Source of the DNA: Porphyra umbilicalis
Lineage: Eukaryota; Rhodophyta; Bangiophyceae; Bangiales; Bangiaceae
Reading direction: 5' to 3'
Assembly (NCBI GenBank): GCA_002049455.2
Contig: KV918772.1
Location: forward strand, 1 to 64,000
Length of the DNA: 64,000 nt
In this document: positions 52,738 to 63,843 of the stretch, piece by piece
How positions within the stretch are numbered: the stretch's first letter is position 1
Layout of the letters: each line of letters starts with the position of its first letter
The notes under the pieces: generated by a model
What the model was told of the DNA's origin: nothing
The model's database searches: none
The model's input: the letters and a program-made list of their open reading frames with translations, nothing else
Translations under genes and position numbers: made by a program

Positions 52738-55700
52738 GTGCCCGACTTGGGGTTGCCTGGCGGAACGCGAAAGCGTACGGTGACAAGGCTCTTACGTCGT
52801 GCCCTTCGGCACTATGAGATCACAGCCACGTTAGGCCCATGCCTGCGCGTAATGCGAAGTTGCCGCCCTGTCTTAGAAACGGGTGCCGGGGTGAACATAG
52901 TGCGAACTAGTGTTCTCCCTTCGAACTGGATGGCTTACGCCGAAGAGTTGACTACGCTTCCGCGCATCCGAGATGCAAACAACAACCGTCTTGTGACGAA
53001 GTATGCCATACATCTGTATGTAGACACCGGAGGTGTGCGTCTATTTGACCGATTCCTCGTTGCCCACAACTTGTCAGTCCCGTGCATTTTTGGCACCGAG
53101 TTCATTAAACAAAACATCGAGGGCATTCTGCCGCGCTTGCGCAAGATCGTCTGGCAAGAGCACGTGCGCTGCACAGAAGAACAACCTCGGCCAACGCCGA
53201 TCTTAGCTTGTCTTAACGACAGCGCGTGTGACCGCCACTGGCAAGAGAAACCCGCTCGGGTTCGAGCCTGAAAACAGGTGCGTGTCAACGGACACAAGGA
53301 GGAGTGGATCATGGCCACGTGCGACACGCCTGGTATGGTTACCATCACACCGAACATTCGGTTGTGCCGACACAAGTCCATTGCAGTCGCCCGCGGCATC
53401 GCCATCGTCAAACCGGACGAACCATTCCTGGTCAAGTTATGCAACTTCGGCAAGGACCAAGTCATTGTTCCCAAGAAATCTACCTTGGGGCTTGCGGAAC
53501 CCTACCAAGGGCCGATACTTTCCGCCGTCTTGGATGACAACACCCCAAAGGGTGACACCGATAAATCATCGGACGAAGCGAGTCGTGACCCACTCGAGGA
53601 CCTCGACCTCAGTGAGGCACCCGAGTTCCTGCACAAGCAAATTCATGACATGCTTAAGACGCATTCGTCTTTGTGGGATGGAACCCTTGGCGTCATCCGT
53701 GCTACGGAGGACGCCATCGTCACTCCTCCCGACGCTCTGCCCATACGGGCCCAACCCTACCGGACCGGGCCGTTCAAACGGCAGATCATCGCTGATCAGA
53801 TCAACAAGATGTTGAAGCTCAACGTCATTGCCCCTTGCCATAGTGCTTGGGCAAGCCCCGTGGTAATTGTACCAAAGAAGAACGGCAAAGCCCGATTCTG
53901 TGTCGACTATCGTCGGTTGAACAACTTCACCAAGGAGGATGCTTATCCCTTGCCTCGGATGGAGGACTGCCTCGACTCCTTGGGAGATGCCCAGGTGTTC
54001 ACGTCTCTCGACTGCACCGCGGGGTACTGGCAAGTACCCTTACGCAAGGAAGACCAAGAGAAGACAGCGTTCACGACGCATTGTGGTACATACCACTGGT
54101 TATCCATTCCTTTCGGCTTGACGAACGCGCCCGCTACCTTTTAGCGCGCATTGGATATTATCCTCTCCGGCTTGAAGTGGCAGATATGCCTTGTCTACTT
54201 AGACGATGTCATCATCTTCTCCGCCTACGCAGAACAACACGTCGAAGACGTTGACACGGTTCTTCACCGTCTCCGAGACGCCGGGGTCACCCTCAACTTG
54301 GAAAAGTGCACGTGGTTCCCCGATGAGGTCGAGTACCTAGGACACATTGTCCGCCCCGGGCAACTGCACGTGCACAACAAGAACGTGGATGCTCTGAAGC
54401 ATGCCAAGTTCCCAACCACAAAGACTCAGATGAAATGCTTCTTGGGCATGTGCAACGTCTATCGACGGTTTGTCAAAGACTTTACCAAACGAGCCAAGCC
54501 CCTGAACGCCCTGACTAGGGCCAAGATCCCACCGGATTTATCACCACCGACTGACGTGGCTATCGCCGCCTTCGGGGACCTTCGCAACGCACTGTTGTGC
54601 CCACCAGTACTTGCCTTGCCGAAGGCCAATTGGAACCTCGTCTTTGACGTGGACGCATGCGCCGACCAAGTTGGTTGTACCCTCCTCCAAGAGGAGCCGG
54701 GCGAACTGCTTTACCCTGTCGGGTATTGGAGCCGAGGAATCACTGCTGCAGAGAAAAACTACTCCACCACGGAGCGAGAAAGCCTCGGCGTTGTGTGGGC
54801 TGTCCTCAAGTTGAGGCACTTCCTCGACGGACAACCGTTCCTCATCCGAACGGATCACTAAGCACTTAGCTGGATCTACAGCACGACCGACTCAAGCGGA
54901 CGCTTGATGCGATGGCGACTTCGCCTTTCCGGATACACATTCGATATGGTTTACAAACCAGGTGCATCGCACCACTTGCCAGACTTCCTGTCGCGCGCCT
55001 CTACGGTGGCTCCGCCAGAAGATATCCATGATGATATACCTTGTCTGGCATTGGCGGAGACGGCCAACGGCTTAAGAACGGGGAGGTACACGGGTCCCGA
55101 CACACCGGAACCGGTGGAGTTCGACGATGTTGTCGAAGCACAACAAACAGACGACTTCTGCGTCGAGATGTCCACTCGCGTGGAGCGCGAAACGGCCAAG
55201 GCCTTCTTCCGCGATGAGCATCACGCTCTGTACCGCCGTGCGACTTACGGCAAACAATTGGTTATTCCAAAGTCTCTACGCGAACGCGCGTTGACCCTCG
55301 AGCACCACGCAACCGTGGCCGCCCATTCTGGTATAAACCGGATGTACTACACAATGCGTAAGGCATACTACTGGCCTTCAATGGTGACGGATATTCATTC
55401 TACCATCACCAAATGCACAACGTGTGCGCAAAACCGCCTCGCCTTGCGGCGACACACCACGCCCTTGACCCTGTTCCAGGCTACCGAGCCTCTCACAGAG
55501 CTCTCCGTTGACATCTTTGGGCCCATCCCGGCCTCCAAGAAGGGCAACCGCTTCATCTTGGTTATCACCGACCGCTTCGCCAAGCTCACCAAGTGCGTCG
55601 CCTTGCGGCGAATCACGGCTATGTCAGTGGCGTCAGCCATTATCGACGCGTGGGTGTCAGCCTACGGGCCACCGGACCGGATCCTATCGGACCACCGGCC

Positions 55701-56598
55701 CCAGTTCATGTCGAACTTCTTCATCGCTGTGATGAAAATGCTTTGCATCGAAACGGTTCGCACCAGGGAGTTTCATCCCCAAACCAATGGGCAAGTTGAA
55801 CGGTACAACCGTACCATGGATACGCAGCTGCGACACTACGTCGCCGACGACCCATCACGATGGGATAAGCTACTTCCGGGAATCACCATGGCGTATAATA
55901 GCCAACCACATCGGTCGACGGGCATCGCCCCATTTGAGCTCGTTATCCCATGGCGGATCCCCAACCTCACGGTTCGCAACTTGCCCCCGGGCACTCCGCT
56001 TACCAATAAGGGAACGCTCAAGGATGGGTCACCCCTTGCTCGCAAGCGCGAGTTCATGGCCCGCCTGCGCAAGCAGATCCCCATCGTGGTCGAGGCCTTG
56101 CGTAAGACGCAATAATGTTACAAACGTAACTTCGACCATCGGGTCGCAACCCGCAATGCGGACGTCAAGATCGGCGACTACGTATACACGACCAACCACG
56201 ATCGGCAAAACAAGCTGCAAAGCAAAGCCATTGGCCGCTTCGTGGTCGTTGACGCAAACGCGGACGCCTCCACGTTTGTCATTGACATTGACGGCGAGGA
56301 GAAACGCGTCAGCAGAGACCATGACACCCCAGCTCCTCGTCCAACGACGACGGACACGGTTCCACACCCCCGGCTAGATGGTCTAGACCAACGCAAGTCA
56401 CCCCCGGCAACTGCCGATGAGTATGTGATCGACAAACTCCTAGGCTTCCGCCAGATGGGTGACAGCTATAGCGCTATGGTGCGCTGGTTCGACTCCGGGT
56501 CGAAAGACGACACCTGGGAAGCCCTGGAGAACCTCCCCCGCAACCTGGTGGTGCTTTTCCTTCGACAGAAGAAGAAGCATGTACCGGGGTACGAGTAG
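52738..56598 (+). pseudogene. pol: gypsy-2 pol: protease, RT, RNase H, integrase, chromodomain, with four stops
   Basis: This lies in the -1 frame relative to gag. The protease site reads LETGAGVNIV, with Glu where retropepsins have Asp. The RT has FCVDYRRLNN, DCTAGYWQV and YLDDVIIFS. RNase H has FDVDACADQVGCTLLQ and TERESLGVVWA. The integrase zinc region (HHATVAAHSGINRMYYTMRK...CTTC) is followed by catalytic residues in SVDIFGPI, ILSDHRPQF and NGQVERYNR. A chromodomain follows (YVIDKLLGFRQ...VRWFDSGSKDDTWEAL). Stops: TGA 53269-53271, TAG 54142-54144, TAA 54859-54861, TAA 56113-56115; the frame is otherwise continuous to the TAG at 56596-56598. Confidence 0.9.
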
Positions 56599-56658
56599 CA
56601 AACGCCAACGCGACGAAGTCGCCGACAGCCCGGGCTCACACCCGTGGCCAACATCGTC

Positions 56659-57201
56659 ATGGACTCCACGCGGATACCCACCATCCAACATGTCCATGTT
56701 ACCGGTAACGGAGTTATCCATGCCGATGTCTCTTGGACAGAGTCAAGTACCGACGTTGCAATTAAGGAAGTATTTTCTGTGGCAAGGCTCAAGTCTACTC
56801 TGCCTTCCATGACGCGCAACTTTGCGTATGATCCCCAACTTGCCTTGCGGCATTTCTCTCGGCTGAACCGTGTTCACGGTCCGTACACATATGTGTGGCC
56901 GAAATCCGCACAGGCGACACTCATGGGGAGCGATGCCCCCGTACCAGTGCTCCCCAACGGGTTTCTGGTACCTCCGATGCAACACTGGGACTCAGTCCTT
57001 CGACGCTTGGTAACAACCACAGAAGAAGCAACCGTGGTAATACCACCATGGACCAACACCAGTTGGTACGCTACTGCCATACGTGCATGTTTCGAGTACC
57101 AAGTGCTTTTATCAGCAGACTTAAGGGATACAAATCCCACAACATGGGCCATGATGGCCTGCCACTTCCTTCATCGCTATGACGATAAACAGAAAAACTG
57201 A
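56659..57201 (+). CDS. gypsy-2 third sense ORF, unknown function
   Basis: 180 residues from the ATG at 56659 (MDSTRIPTIQHVHVTG), directly downstream of pol on the same strand. The start codon 15 bases upstream in the same frame is GTG and is not preferred. Composition is normal, with PNGFLVPPMQHWDSVLRRLVTT and EATVVIPPWTNTSWYATAI as the most distinctive parts. The pattern of a (V/N)PP motif, then VVxPxW and a Trp-rich segment recalls the methyltransferase-like or RNase H-associated domain downstream of RT in some DIRS-like elements, but this is weak. It ends at a TGA at 57199-57201, 143 bp before the antisense ORF ends from the other side. Confidence 0.55.
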   Translation: MDSTRIPTIQHVHVTGNGVIHADVSWTESSTDVAIKEVFSVARLKSTLPSMTRNFAYDPQLALRHFSRLNRVHGPYTYVWPKSAQATLMGSDAPVPVLPNGFLVPPMQHWDSVLRRLVTTTEEATVVIPPWTNTSWYATAIRACFEYQVLLSADLRDTNPTTWAMMACHFLHRYDDKQKN

Positions 57202-57344
57202 GAAGGGGATACAAACATGTCAAACGACAAACAACAACAAGACGAAGAAACATCAACACCCTAAAAAGGCGTAAGACCCCAACATTGTCAATTCCACCCC
57301 CCCCACCGGGGTCAACCGAGCAAGTCACTGAACAGTGAACCTCG

Positions 57345-59279
57345 CTACTCCTCGTCGTCACGACGACGCGAGACCCGGCGGGAATCGCGGCTCGCGCCAA
57401 CACTGGCCGCCGACGTGTTGCGCGCCGAGTGCGGAAACCCCGTCGACGGGCCGCCGCCCTCGTGGGTCCGACGACCAAGGATGCTCTGCGCGTTGAAGCG
57501 CGCCGGCGCGGCCTCCTCCTCTGGCTGGATAGCCTCGAGGTACTGGGCGAAGCGCCCGGAGTTGGCCTCGCCGTTAACGGCGCGAGCCACGGCCTGTCCA
57601 ATAATGGACAAAGCCGACTCGACACCCCGTCCGTCCGCGCGCTCAACAGCGGTACGCAAGCCTGCGATCTGCTCAACCCAGGCGCTAGCCACCGCCGACA
57701 AGGCTGCCCCGCTGGGCGTGCGAGCTCGTACATCGCGCGCGCGCGCCGACCCAAACAAGGCAACTGCCGCGGTGGACGACGCGCGGGTCGGCCAAGTGGC
57801 ATCCACCGACCGGGGCGGAGATGGCGAGCGATCGCGCCGCGGTGAACGCGGGCGGTAGCGGCGCTCGCGGGCGTCGCCAACGGCGTGAGCCCAGGTCCGA
57901 CGACCACGACGCCACATCCCTGGATGGTTCGAAGTAATTCGAGCCATCGGAAGTGGCGCGTTCGGGTCCAACGCCCAATCGAAATCGACACAAGGGTGGC
58001 GAAGGCAAAAGCCGTACTCCTTGGTCGGGTCGACCGTGACCCGCACCTGACGGGCTTCCCCGGAGTCGCGGTCGCGCCAGACGACGTCATTAAGGAACTC
58101 TCGCCAGGGAAACACCGTCACGGCTTGACGCATCTTGCCGTACAAGACGTACTTGGCCTCGCCGTTGGGCGCGTCCTTCAACTTGGACGTATCCAACACG
58201 TCGAAATGACGAAGCGTCTTCGTGTCCAAGTGGACGAAGAGCTTGTCCTCCTGCAGGGTGTGAACTCACGCAGCAACTAAGTTGCAGTGGTACTCGGAGT
58301 ACACCTCCGGCCAGACGGAGCTGTAGGCGTTGCGCAACGCATCCGCCATGTACGACACCACCACGGGGGTCGCCACCCACAACCCCGTGTGGGGCTCCCA
58401 GCCCGGGATAGGCGGAAGCCAACGGTACGAGTCGAACGCCCGTGGCGCACGGAGAAATCCAGCCGCGTTCGCGGTGGGCATCAACTCGCGACCGCGAAAG
58501 AAGCGCGTGTCAGCGGCCCGACGGTGGTCGGATGGGAGCATCGGCAGCCGAAAGGGGTTCGGCAACCCAGTGACCCGCGGACTGCGGTCATCCTCGACAT
58601 AGTCGTTCTCCTCGTGCTTCATCAGCGCGAGCTGCTCGAGGTACGCCTTCAGACCGAAGTCGTGCCCGAACGGGACCGAAAGGTCCTCGGCGAGAGCCCG
58701 CTTGAGGAAGACGGCCGTCGGCCAGTTGCGAAGCAAGCGGCAAAACGAGTTGGCCGCCGCCTCGATCGACTCTGTAGCCTTCACAGGAAACATAAGCGCA
58801 TTGGCGTACACCAAACGGTGGAACGGGTGCAAGGGCAATTGGTACCGCACGACCTCGTTGCATAACGACATCACCTCGTAAACAGGACGCTGAGGTCCCT
58901 GGTTCCCAAAGTACGGGTCCATATGGACCTCGGCCACGCGGTCGCCCGCGTGGTCCGGCAACCTGGTTTGCGCCATCACGTCGATGAAGTCGGGCAACGC
59001 CTCGTAGTGCGCGTCAACACGGCGCGTGTGCGCACGAGCGCGGTTGTGTCTGCACATCTCGTACAGACGGTTGTCGGTGACTTGCGGGACCCCATCGACC
59101 ACCTCCACAGGGTTGGCGTGCACGTAGTACGAGCCGCGAGGTCGAAACTGGCGCAAGACCTCCGGGTCCGCGGAGCAATCCACTTCCGGATGGCCCCCCG
59201 CGGCGGCATGCGCCCCGTCGATGGCCGCACCACCACCGGCAACGCCGACGTCCACCGCCATCGCGGCTGAATCCGCCAT
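57345..59279 (-). pseudogene. ORF antisense to gypsy-2 pol, one in-frame TGA
   Basis: From the ATG at 59279 (MADSAAMAVDVGVAGG) the frame runs to a TGA at 58268-58266 and continues unchanged to a TAG at 57347-57345, 644 sense-plus-stop codons before the end. It is open upstream to 59636 through an Ala-rich repeat. The body is a normal protein with a Tyr/Phe/His-rich region (GSYYVHANPVEVVDG, HPFHRLVYANALMFPV, FLKRALAEDLSVPFGHDFGLKAYLEQL, WLPPIPGWEPHTGLWVATPVV). After the TGA come LFVHLDTKTLRHFDVLD, a basic Arg/Ser stretch and an acidic end. No family was recognised and no clear similarity to the gypsy-1 antisense ORF was seen. Position and orientation are the same in both elements. Confidence 0.65.
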
Positions 59280-59309
59280 CGCGTCGGCCGTCCGGGGGGT
59301 GTTTACCCT

Positions 59310-59575
59310 GGCTGTCGCCGCCAGGCTTGCCGCCCTTGCCGCCGTCGCCGCCGGGCTTGCCGCGCTTGCCGCCCTTGCCGCAGCGCTTGCCGCCCTTGCA
59401 GCCATCGCCGCCGGGCTTGCCGCCCTGGCCGCCGTCGCAGCCGGGCTTGCCGCCCTTGCCGCTATCGCCGCCGGGCTTGCCGCGCTTGCCGCCCTTGTCG
59501 CAGCGCTTGCCGCTCTTGCCGCCGTCGTCGCCGGGCTTGCCGCCCTTGCCGCCGTGCGCGCCGCCCACCCCACCC
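59310..59575. repeat. short-unit tandem repeat at the start of the gypsy-2 antisense ORF
   Basis: Units built on GCCGCCCTTGCCGCCGTCGCC/GCCGGGCTTGCC recur about nine times. On the minus strand one frame gives AARAASPAATAARAAS and another gives GGKPGGDGGKGGKPG. Which of these is translated cannot be decided from sequence. The Ala frame is in phase with the body of the ORF, while the Gly/Lys frame has the longer upstream extension. Confidence 0.75.
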
Positions 59576-59639
59576 CGCGCAAACCCACTCGCACCGGGCC
59601 CACCACCTTCCGGTGTGCCACCTTGCGGCGGCGCACCCC

Positions 59640-60344
59640 TACTCAACCTTGCCGTTAGGCAGCGACCTGAGCGCGAGCACGAAGACACGGGATGGCCCCG
59701 TGCCGATACAACACGGAACCGCACCCCGGCTTCCGCCGTGTCGTCGGGGGAGTCAATACCCCGACGAGGGCGGCGCCTGCCGTCACGACAACCACCACCC
59801 AGCTGGTGCTGCCCCGCGCGCACGCCTCGGTGCTAACCGGCCTGGAGGTGTGAACCCCACCCCCACGCTCGGCACCACGGACCCGCGTCCCGACTTTCGC
59901 CGTGTCGTCGGGGTAGTCAAACCCCCGACGAAGGAGGCGCCACTCGGCGCCGACGAAGGTTGCCCCAACCTGTGTTGCACGACGCACCCGCGCACAAACG
60001 GGTCTTAACCCCGACGCTCGTCGCCTGTCAACCGGCCGTCTGGCCACCACGCCGACGCCGACGCCGACTCGCGCGCGAGGGCGCGGGTACGCGCAAGCGC
60101 CGGTCGGACCCGCAGCGTCAGCTGCCCGCCACTCCCGCCCACGCGTGTGTGGCGGGACGGTCGCGACCGACGACGGCGAACCGCCACCTCCCCCCAATCG
60201 GGACTGGGAGGCGCGCCCCCCCCCCACGGCTCCCGCCGCCTGGGCGGCTGCGCCCGCGCGGGCCCGTAAGAGGCCGCGATCGCCCAATCGGGTTTCACCA
60301 TCCTCGGATCTCACCGGGACGGTTCGAATCTTGCGTTGGAGGTA
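59640..60344. other. gypsy-2 region before the 3' LTR
   Basis: No gene called. Two related blocks about 175 bp apart (near 59735 and 59910) share CGCCGTGTCGTCGGGG(G/T)AGTCAA and the following CCCCGACGA, an old tandem duplication. The bases just before the LTR (TTGGAGGTA) form only a poor polypurine tract. Confidence 0.5.
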
Positions 60345-60730
60345 TGTAGCATATCTCTGCTACCAATTAGCAATTAGCCACGAGTAGCCCCCTTGACTGG
60401 CCGAATCCACGGATGTGTGTGACTCGGCTTGTGGCACGCCCTTTTGGGGGTTACTTCCGCATTGTTTATTTTTTATTGCTTGCCTGTCTTATCTGTCTGC
60501 CGGCACTCATTACGATCGCTTGATCGGATGGTCGATCGACCAGTGCCGTTGTTTGTACTAAACCACCGTGGGTCCGGGGTCGCCGTCGTGGGCACCACCC
60601 GGCTCCCCATCGGATGCCCTTCAACAAAAGGTCTTTCGTCCTCGCCGCGACGGCAATAGAAGTCGCTCTATTGCTTGGCTACGGTCGGTCTCAGTACACT
60701 GGTAATTGAACTAACGTTATTAATACCACA
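60345..60730 (+). repeat. gypsy-2 3' LTR
   Basis: 386 bp, equal in length to the 5' copy, followed by the target duplication GATAG at 60731-60735. Differences from the 5' LTR include T/A at position 4 and two changes near position 25. Confidence 0.92.
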
Positions 60731-60735
60731 GATAG

Positions 60736-63373
60736 CCTGGACTACTTCGAGTGACGTCATGAGGAGGGTCTGCCGAAACCGATCAGAGAGCAAGACCTGC
60801 CCATGGAGCGTCGCTTCTGGGCCACGAAACGTGTGCAGAGGGAGCCTCAATGTGACTTGGTAGTCGTGCGACCGACACGCTGTTTCCCTGCACAGAGGGG
60901 ATGGGAACTGGGTAAACATGCGCCGGCTCGCACATCGAGAATACCGTGAAGTCCGAGACGCACCCAGACCCGATTTATAAATGATTGGGTCTCCTTCACG
61001 CGCAGTAAACTCGCTCTGAGCTCAGTGGCAATCTCGTCCCCAATCGCATAACACAGCACGTCCCGAACTCGCAATCCCCCGGTTCAATACGTGTCAGAAG
61101 CACTTGCACGAGAAACTCAAGCGCATGAGTGATATGTCAGATTCCACGATGAGCATTGGTCTGAACAAAGACAGTGTTAAAAGGATTTTGTTTACATTAT
61201 TGATGGAGTAGGCAGACATTTTGTTTGCGGAAAAGGCAGTCAGACTAGCTGTTGAACAAGTCCTCACATTTTTTTGGAATGACAGTCCCCGAGATGATAT
61301 GGCGGTCAGGATGACACTGCTTCTGGAACGATCCCAGAGTCATTCCCGAAGATAATCCGTTGAACGAGTCCAGAACTGTAGTGATGAAGTGCCGAATCAC
61401 AGAGGTCACTCGAGAATGAGGCAATCTGAAATGTAGGATTATCGCTAATCACGGAACTGATGTGCACATGATCCTCCGAATCATGCTGAGGCCATCTCAG
61501 AGGAGCTCTGCATGGCTATCTCAAAACATTCTTTCGCGTCTACTCGTTATAGATTTACAAGCCGGAAAATTTAGAACTATGCCGGCGATGGGATACCGAT
61601 CCGCAGTGTGGGCCAGTTGCTGCATGCAGGCCCCTCAGATGGCAGTCTGGCTTAAAGCCAGTATTCCGGAAATGGATTTTGAACGCATCGCTTCACGAAG
61701 GGCACGCGAGGAAGGGCAACACCCGTTCTTCTCAGACGAAATTCCAGACACGTGCGTGCACGTGAAGGAAAAACCAAGGAAGTGTGTCGACGAAGCATGT
61801 CGGATGGATTTCGAGCCACGGCGATCGTCATCGTTTCCGGCCCATTAGAGAGGGGTGGGATCCCACCTTGTCACCTTTTCTCTTTGTGAGAGTACGGCGA
61901 GAATCGAGAAAATCGCAGTGTAAGCAGAGTGCGCCTAGCACCGACAACCGCCGACCCCACCGTTAGGCGGGATCAACGACCTCGATACTAAGATGGCTGG
62001 GGCAACCACTACCCCGCTACTTGGTGCGCACGGGCGTCGAAACGACACACGGCGGGTATCAGCCTCGCAATCAAAAAAATGCAAACAGTCACACGACGGT
62101 CACCAGTCGTGCCGCGTGTCCAAGCAAGATGCTGCAACCAGCCACGGCTCCAGCGCCTGGACAGCCAATCGGGGAGCGATCGTACAACTCCAGGATGAAA
62201 GCATGATGCAAGGCTGTCGTAGTCCGACTGGTGTGAGCACGGCTCAAAGAGCCCGCCTCCCGCGCCAATTAGCCGGGACGCGAGGATGTCATGCACCGCA
62301 AAGTCGTCAGAAAATTCGCACTCTTCACCACTACGGCCTATTGTCAGAAAAACTGTAAAACTCCTCTAGTGTACTTGCTCTGGACACATCCATCCTAGCT
62401 ATGCAAGTTTTGGAATACCGCACCTTCAGGAATACTCATCGTAATGCCGACACCCTGTCCCTATCGTCACCCATTCACAGGTCCCCCTCCCTGCTCCCCC
62501 CGGCCTTATTGCTATCACCCCACCTACAACTAGCATGTACTGTACCTCTATCTGAACGTCCCCATCGTCCCCCTTTGTCCTGTAGCTGCTGTCTGGCAGG
62601 CTTGCGACTGCCACCGGGTGAGAGGGGGGAGCGGAGGAAACCATAGAAGCAGATGATAGGTGCGGTGCAGAAAACGTAGAGGCGAACAAGCGGGGGGAGG
62701 GAGAGGGGGAAAAAAAGAACGGCGACAGCAAGGGGAGGGGGAAAAGAAGGAAGGAGCGACCAGAAAAATGGGAGTTCTTGGAAATAAAACATGGGAGGTG
62801 GAGTTGGTCGGCGGTGGAGTCGGAGGGCAACATTGTGGAGGACTGGGTGGCCATCATGCCTGATGCGAGGTGAAGCGATCATCATCAACAAAGGGACAAC
62901 CGAACTAGGAGGAGGCCTTATCGGGGCCGAACAACCACATCTGCGTCCGATGTTGATTGGCCGAACGCGCGGGTCTGCGTTCGGTCGCATTATTGGCCTT
63001 GTTGGCCCAATAATCTGGAGCGTTTTATGGGGCATTGTTCGTGTTCGTATTGTAGAGTATTGTTTGAAGAAAGACTTACCGGAACAAGTCTTTATGACTG
63101 ACATCCTCTCTTAGATTTATTGTCAAGGCGAAGTACTACTCAGCCTAACAATTATCTGACAATTCGATATGTAAATCGTACCGACTAGTCAACTGAGCAT
63201 TCGTTCATGTCCTATCGGCATCGCACATTCCGGATTCCGGACAGGGTGTCTGTAGACCAGGGCAGGGACAAGAAGCAACGCAAGAAGGAACATTATCAAA
63301 ACGACACGCCTACGCAGAACGCAACTTGACCACCGCGGTCATTTTTTATCTCAACAAGCTCGAGCGGCACTGG
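60736..63373. other. intergenic region right of gypsy-2
   Basis: AT-richer spacer without a supported gene. Open frames at 61462-61848 (+), 61993-62358 (+) and 62475-63104 (-) have no recognisable content and overlap frames on the other strand. A purine-rich stretch with G runs lies at about 62680-62770. Confidence 0.45.
62961..63014. repeat. two adjacent hairpins
   Basis: CCGAACGC (62961-62968) pairs with GCGTTCGG (62977-62984) around an 8-base loop. Directly after, ATTATTGGCC (62989-62998) pairs with GGCCCAATAAT (63004-63014) around 5 bases with one bulge. No gene context explains them. Confidence 0.6.
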
Positions 63374-63843
63374 TTACATCTCGTCGTTCATCTTCGCCGG
63401 GGACAGGGTCCAGTCCAGCTCTTCGGCGCACATGGCCGCCCGCTCGGCCTTGATCATCTGCTCCGACACGCCCACATTGCTGTTGGCGACCGGAATGTTG
63501 GACGCTTTTGCGGTACGTGTCTCGCCCGCGCACACGGCGGTGTTCCTGTCTTTCGTTTTCCGGCGCTGCTCCTGTGGTGACGGGACAATGTCACGTAGCT
63601 TGGCCAGTTCAGCCCGCACGGCCCATGTCGGCCTGTCCCTAAGAACTACGCCTCGGTTGGGGTCGTACCGTCGGTGATCATGAGCCCGTCCACAGCTTTG
63701 TTCTTCTTTTGTAGGTAGTCGTGCAGGGCCAGGCAGTTGGCCGCCTAGAGCTTTCTGGGCCCGTCATTAGCGTATCCGGAGCGCCCGTACACATCAGGGA
63801 GCCGCATGGCCTTGCGAAGCCCCTCGAGCAGTTCGTGATGCAT
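63374..63843 (-). pseudogene. broken hypothetical gene at the right edge
   Basis: From the ATG at 63843 (MHHELLEGLRKAMRLPDVYGRSGYANDGPRKL) the frame meets a TAG at 63747-63745, continues (ANCLALHDYLQKKNKAVDGLMI), and shifts frame near 63675. It then runs as VVLRDRPTWAVRAELAKLRDIVPSPQEQ to a stop at 63374. The pieces join into a plausible, mainly helical protein of about 155 residues. No family was recognised. A longer gene reaching beyond the window is possible, since the sequence to 64000 is also open in places. Confidence 0.45.

Larger units (their letters stand above)
50470..60730 (+). mobile_element. Ty3/gypsy chromovirus (gypsy-2), plus strand
   Basis: 10,261 bp with 386-bp LTRs at 50470-50855 and 60345-60730. 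They start TGT(T/A)GCATATC, end TAATACCACA, and differ at about five positions. The 5-bp duplication GATAG stands at 50465-50469 and 60731-60735. Order: LTR, primer site, gag, pol in the -1 frame with a C-terminal chromodomain, a third sense ORF, an antisense ORF, and the 3' LTR. Six premature stops break gag and pol. It is a different family from gypsy-1, although the plan is the same. Confidence 0.93.

Noticed and set aside
60315..60345. tRNA-like GGTTCGAATC motif
   Set aside because: No acceptor, D or anticodon stems can be drawn around it; it lies just before the gypsy-2 3' LTR.
50470..60730. A ciliate-like genetic code in which TAA and TAG encode Gln
   Set aside because: Host and copia-1 genes end normally and copia-1 has no internal TAA or TAG; mutation of gypsy-2 is simpler.
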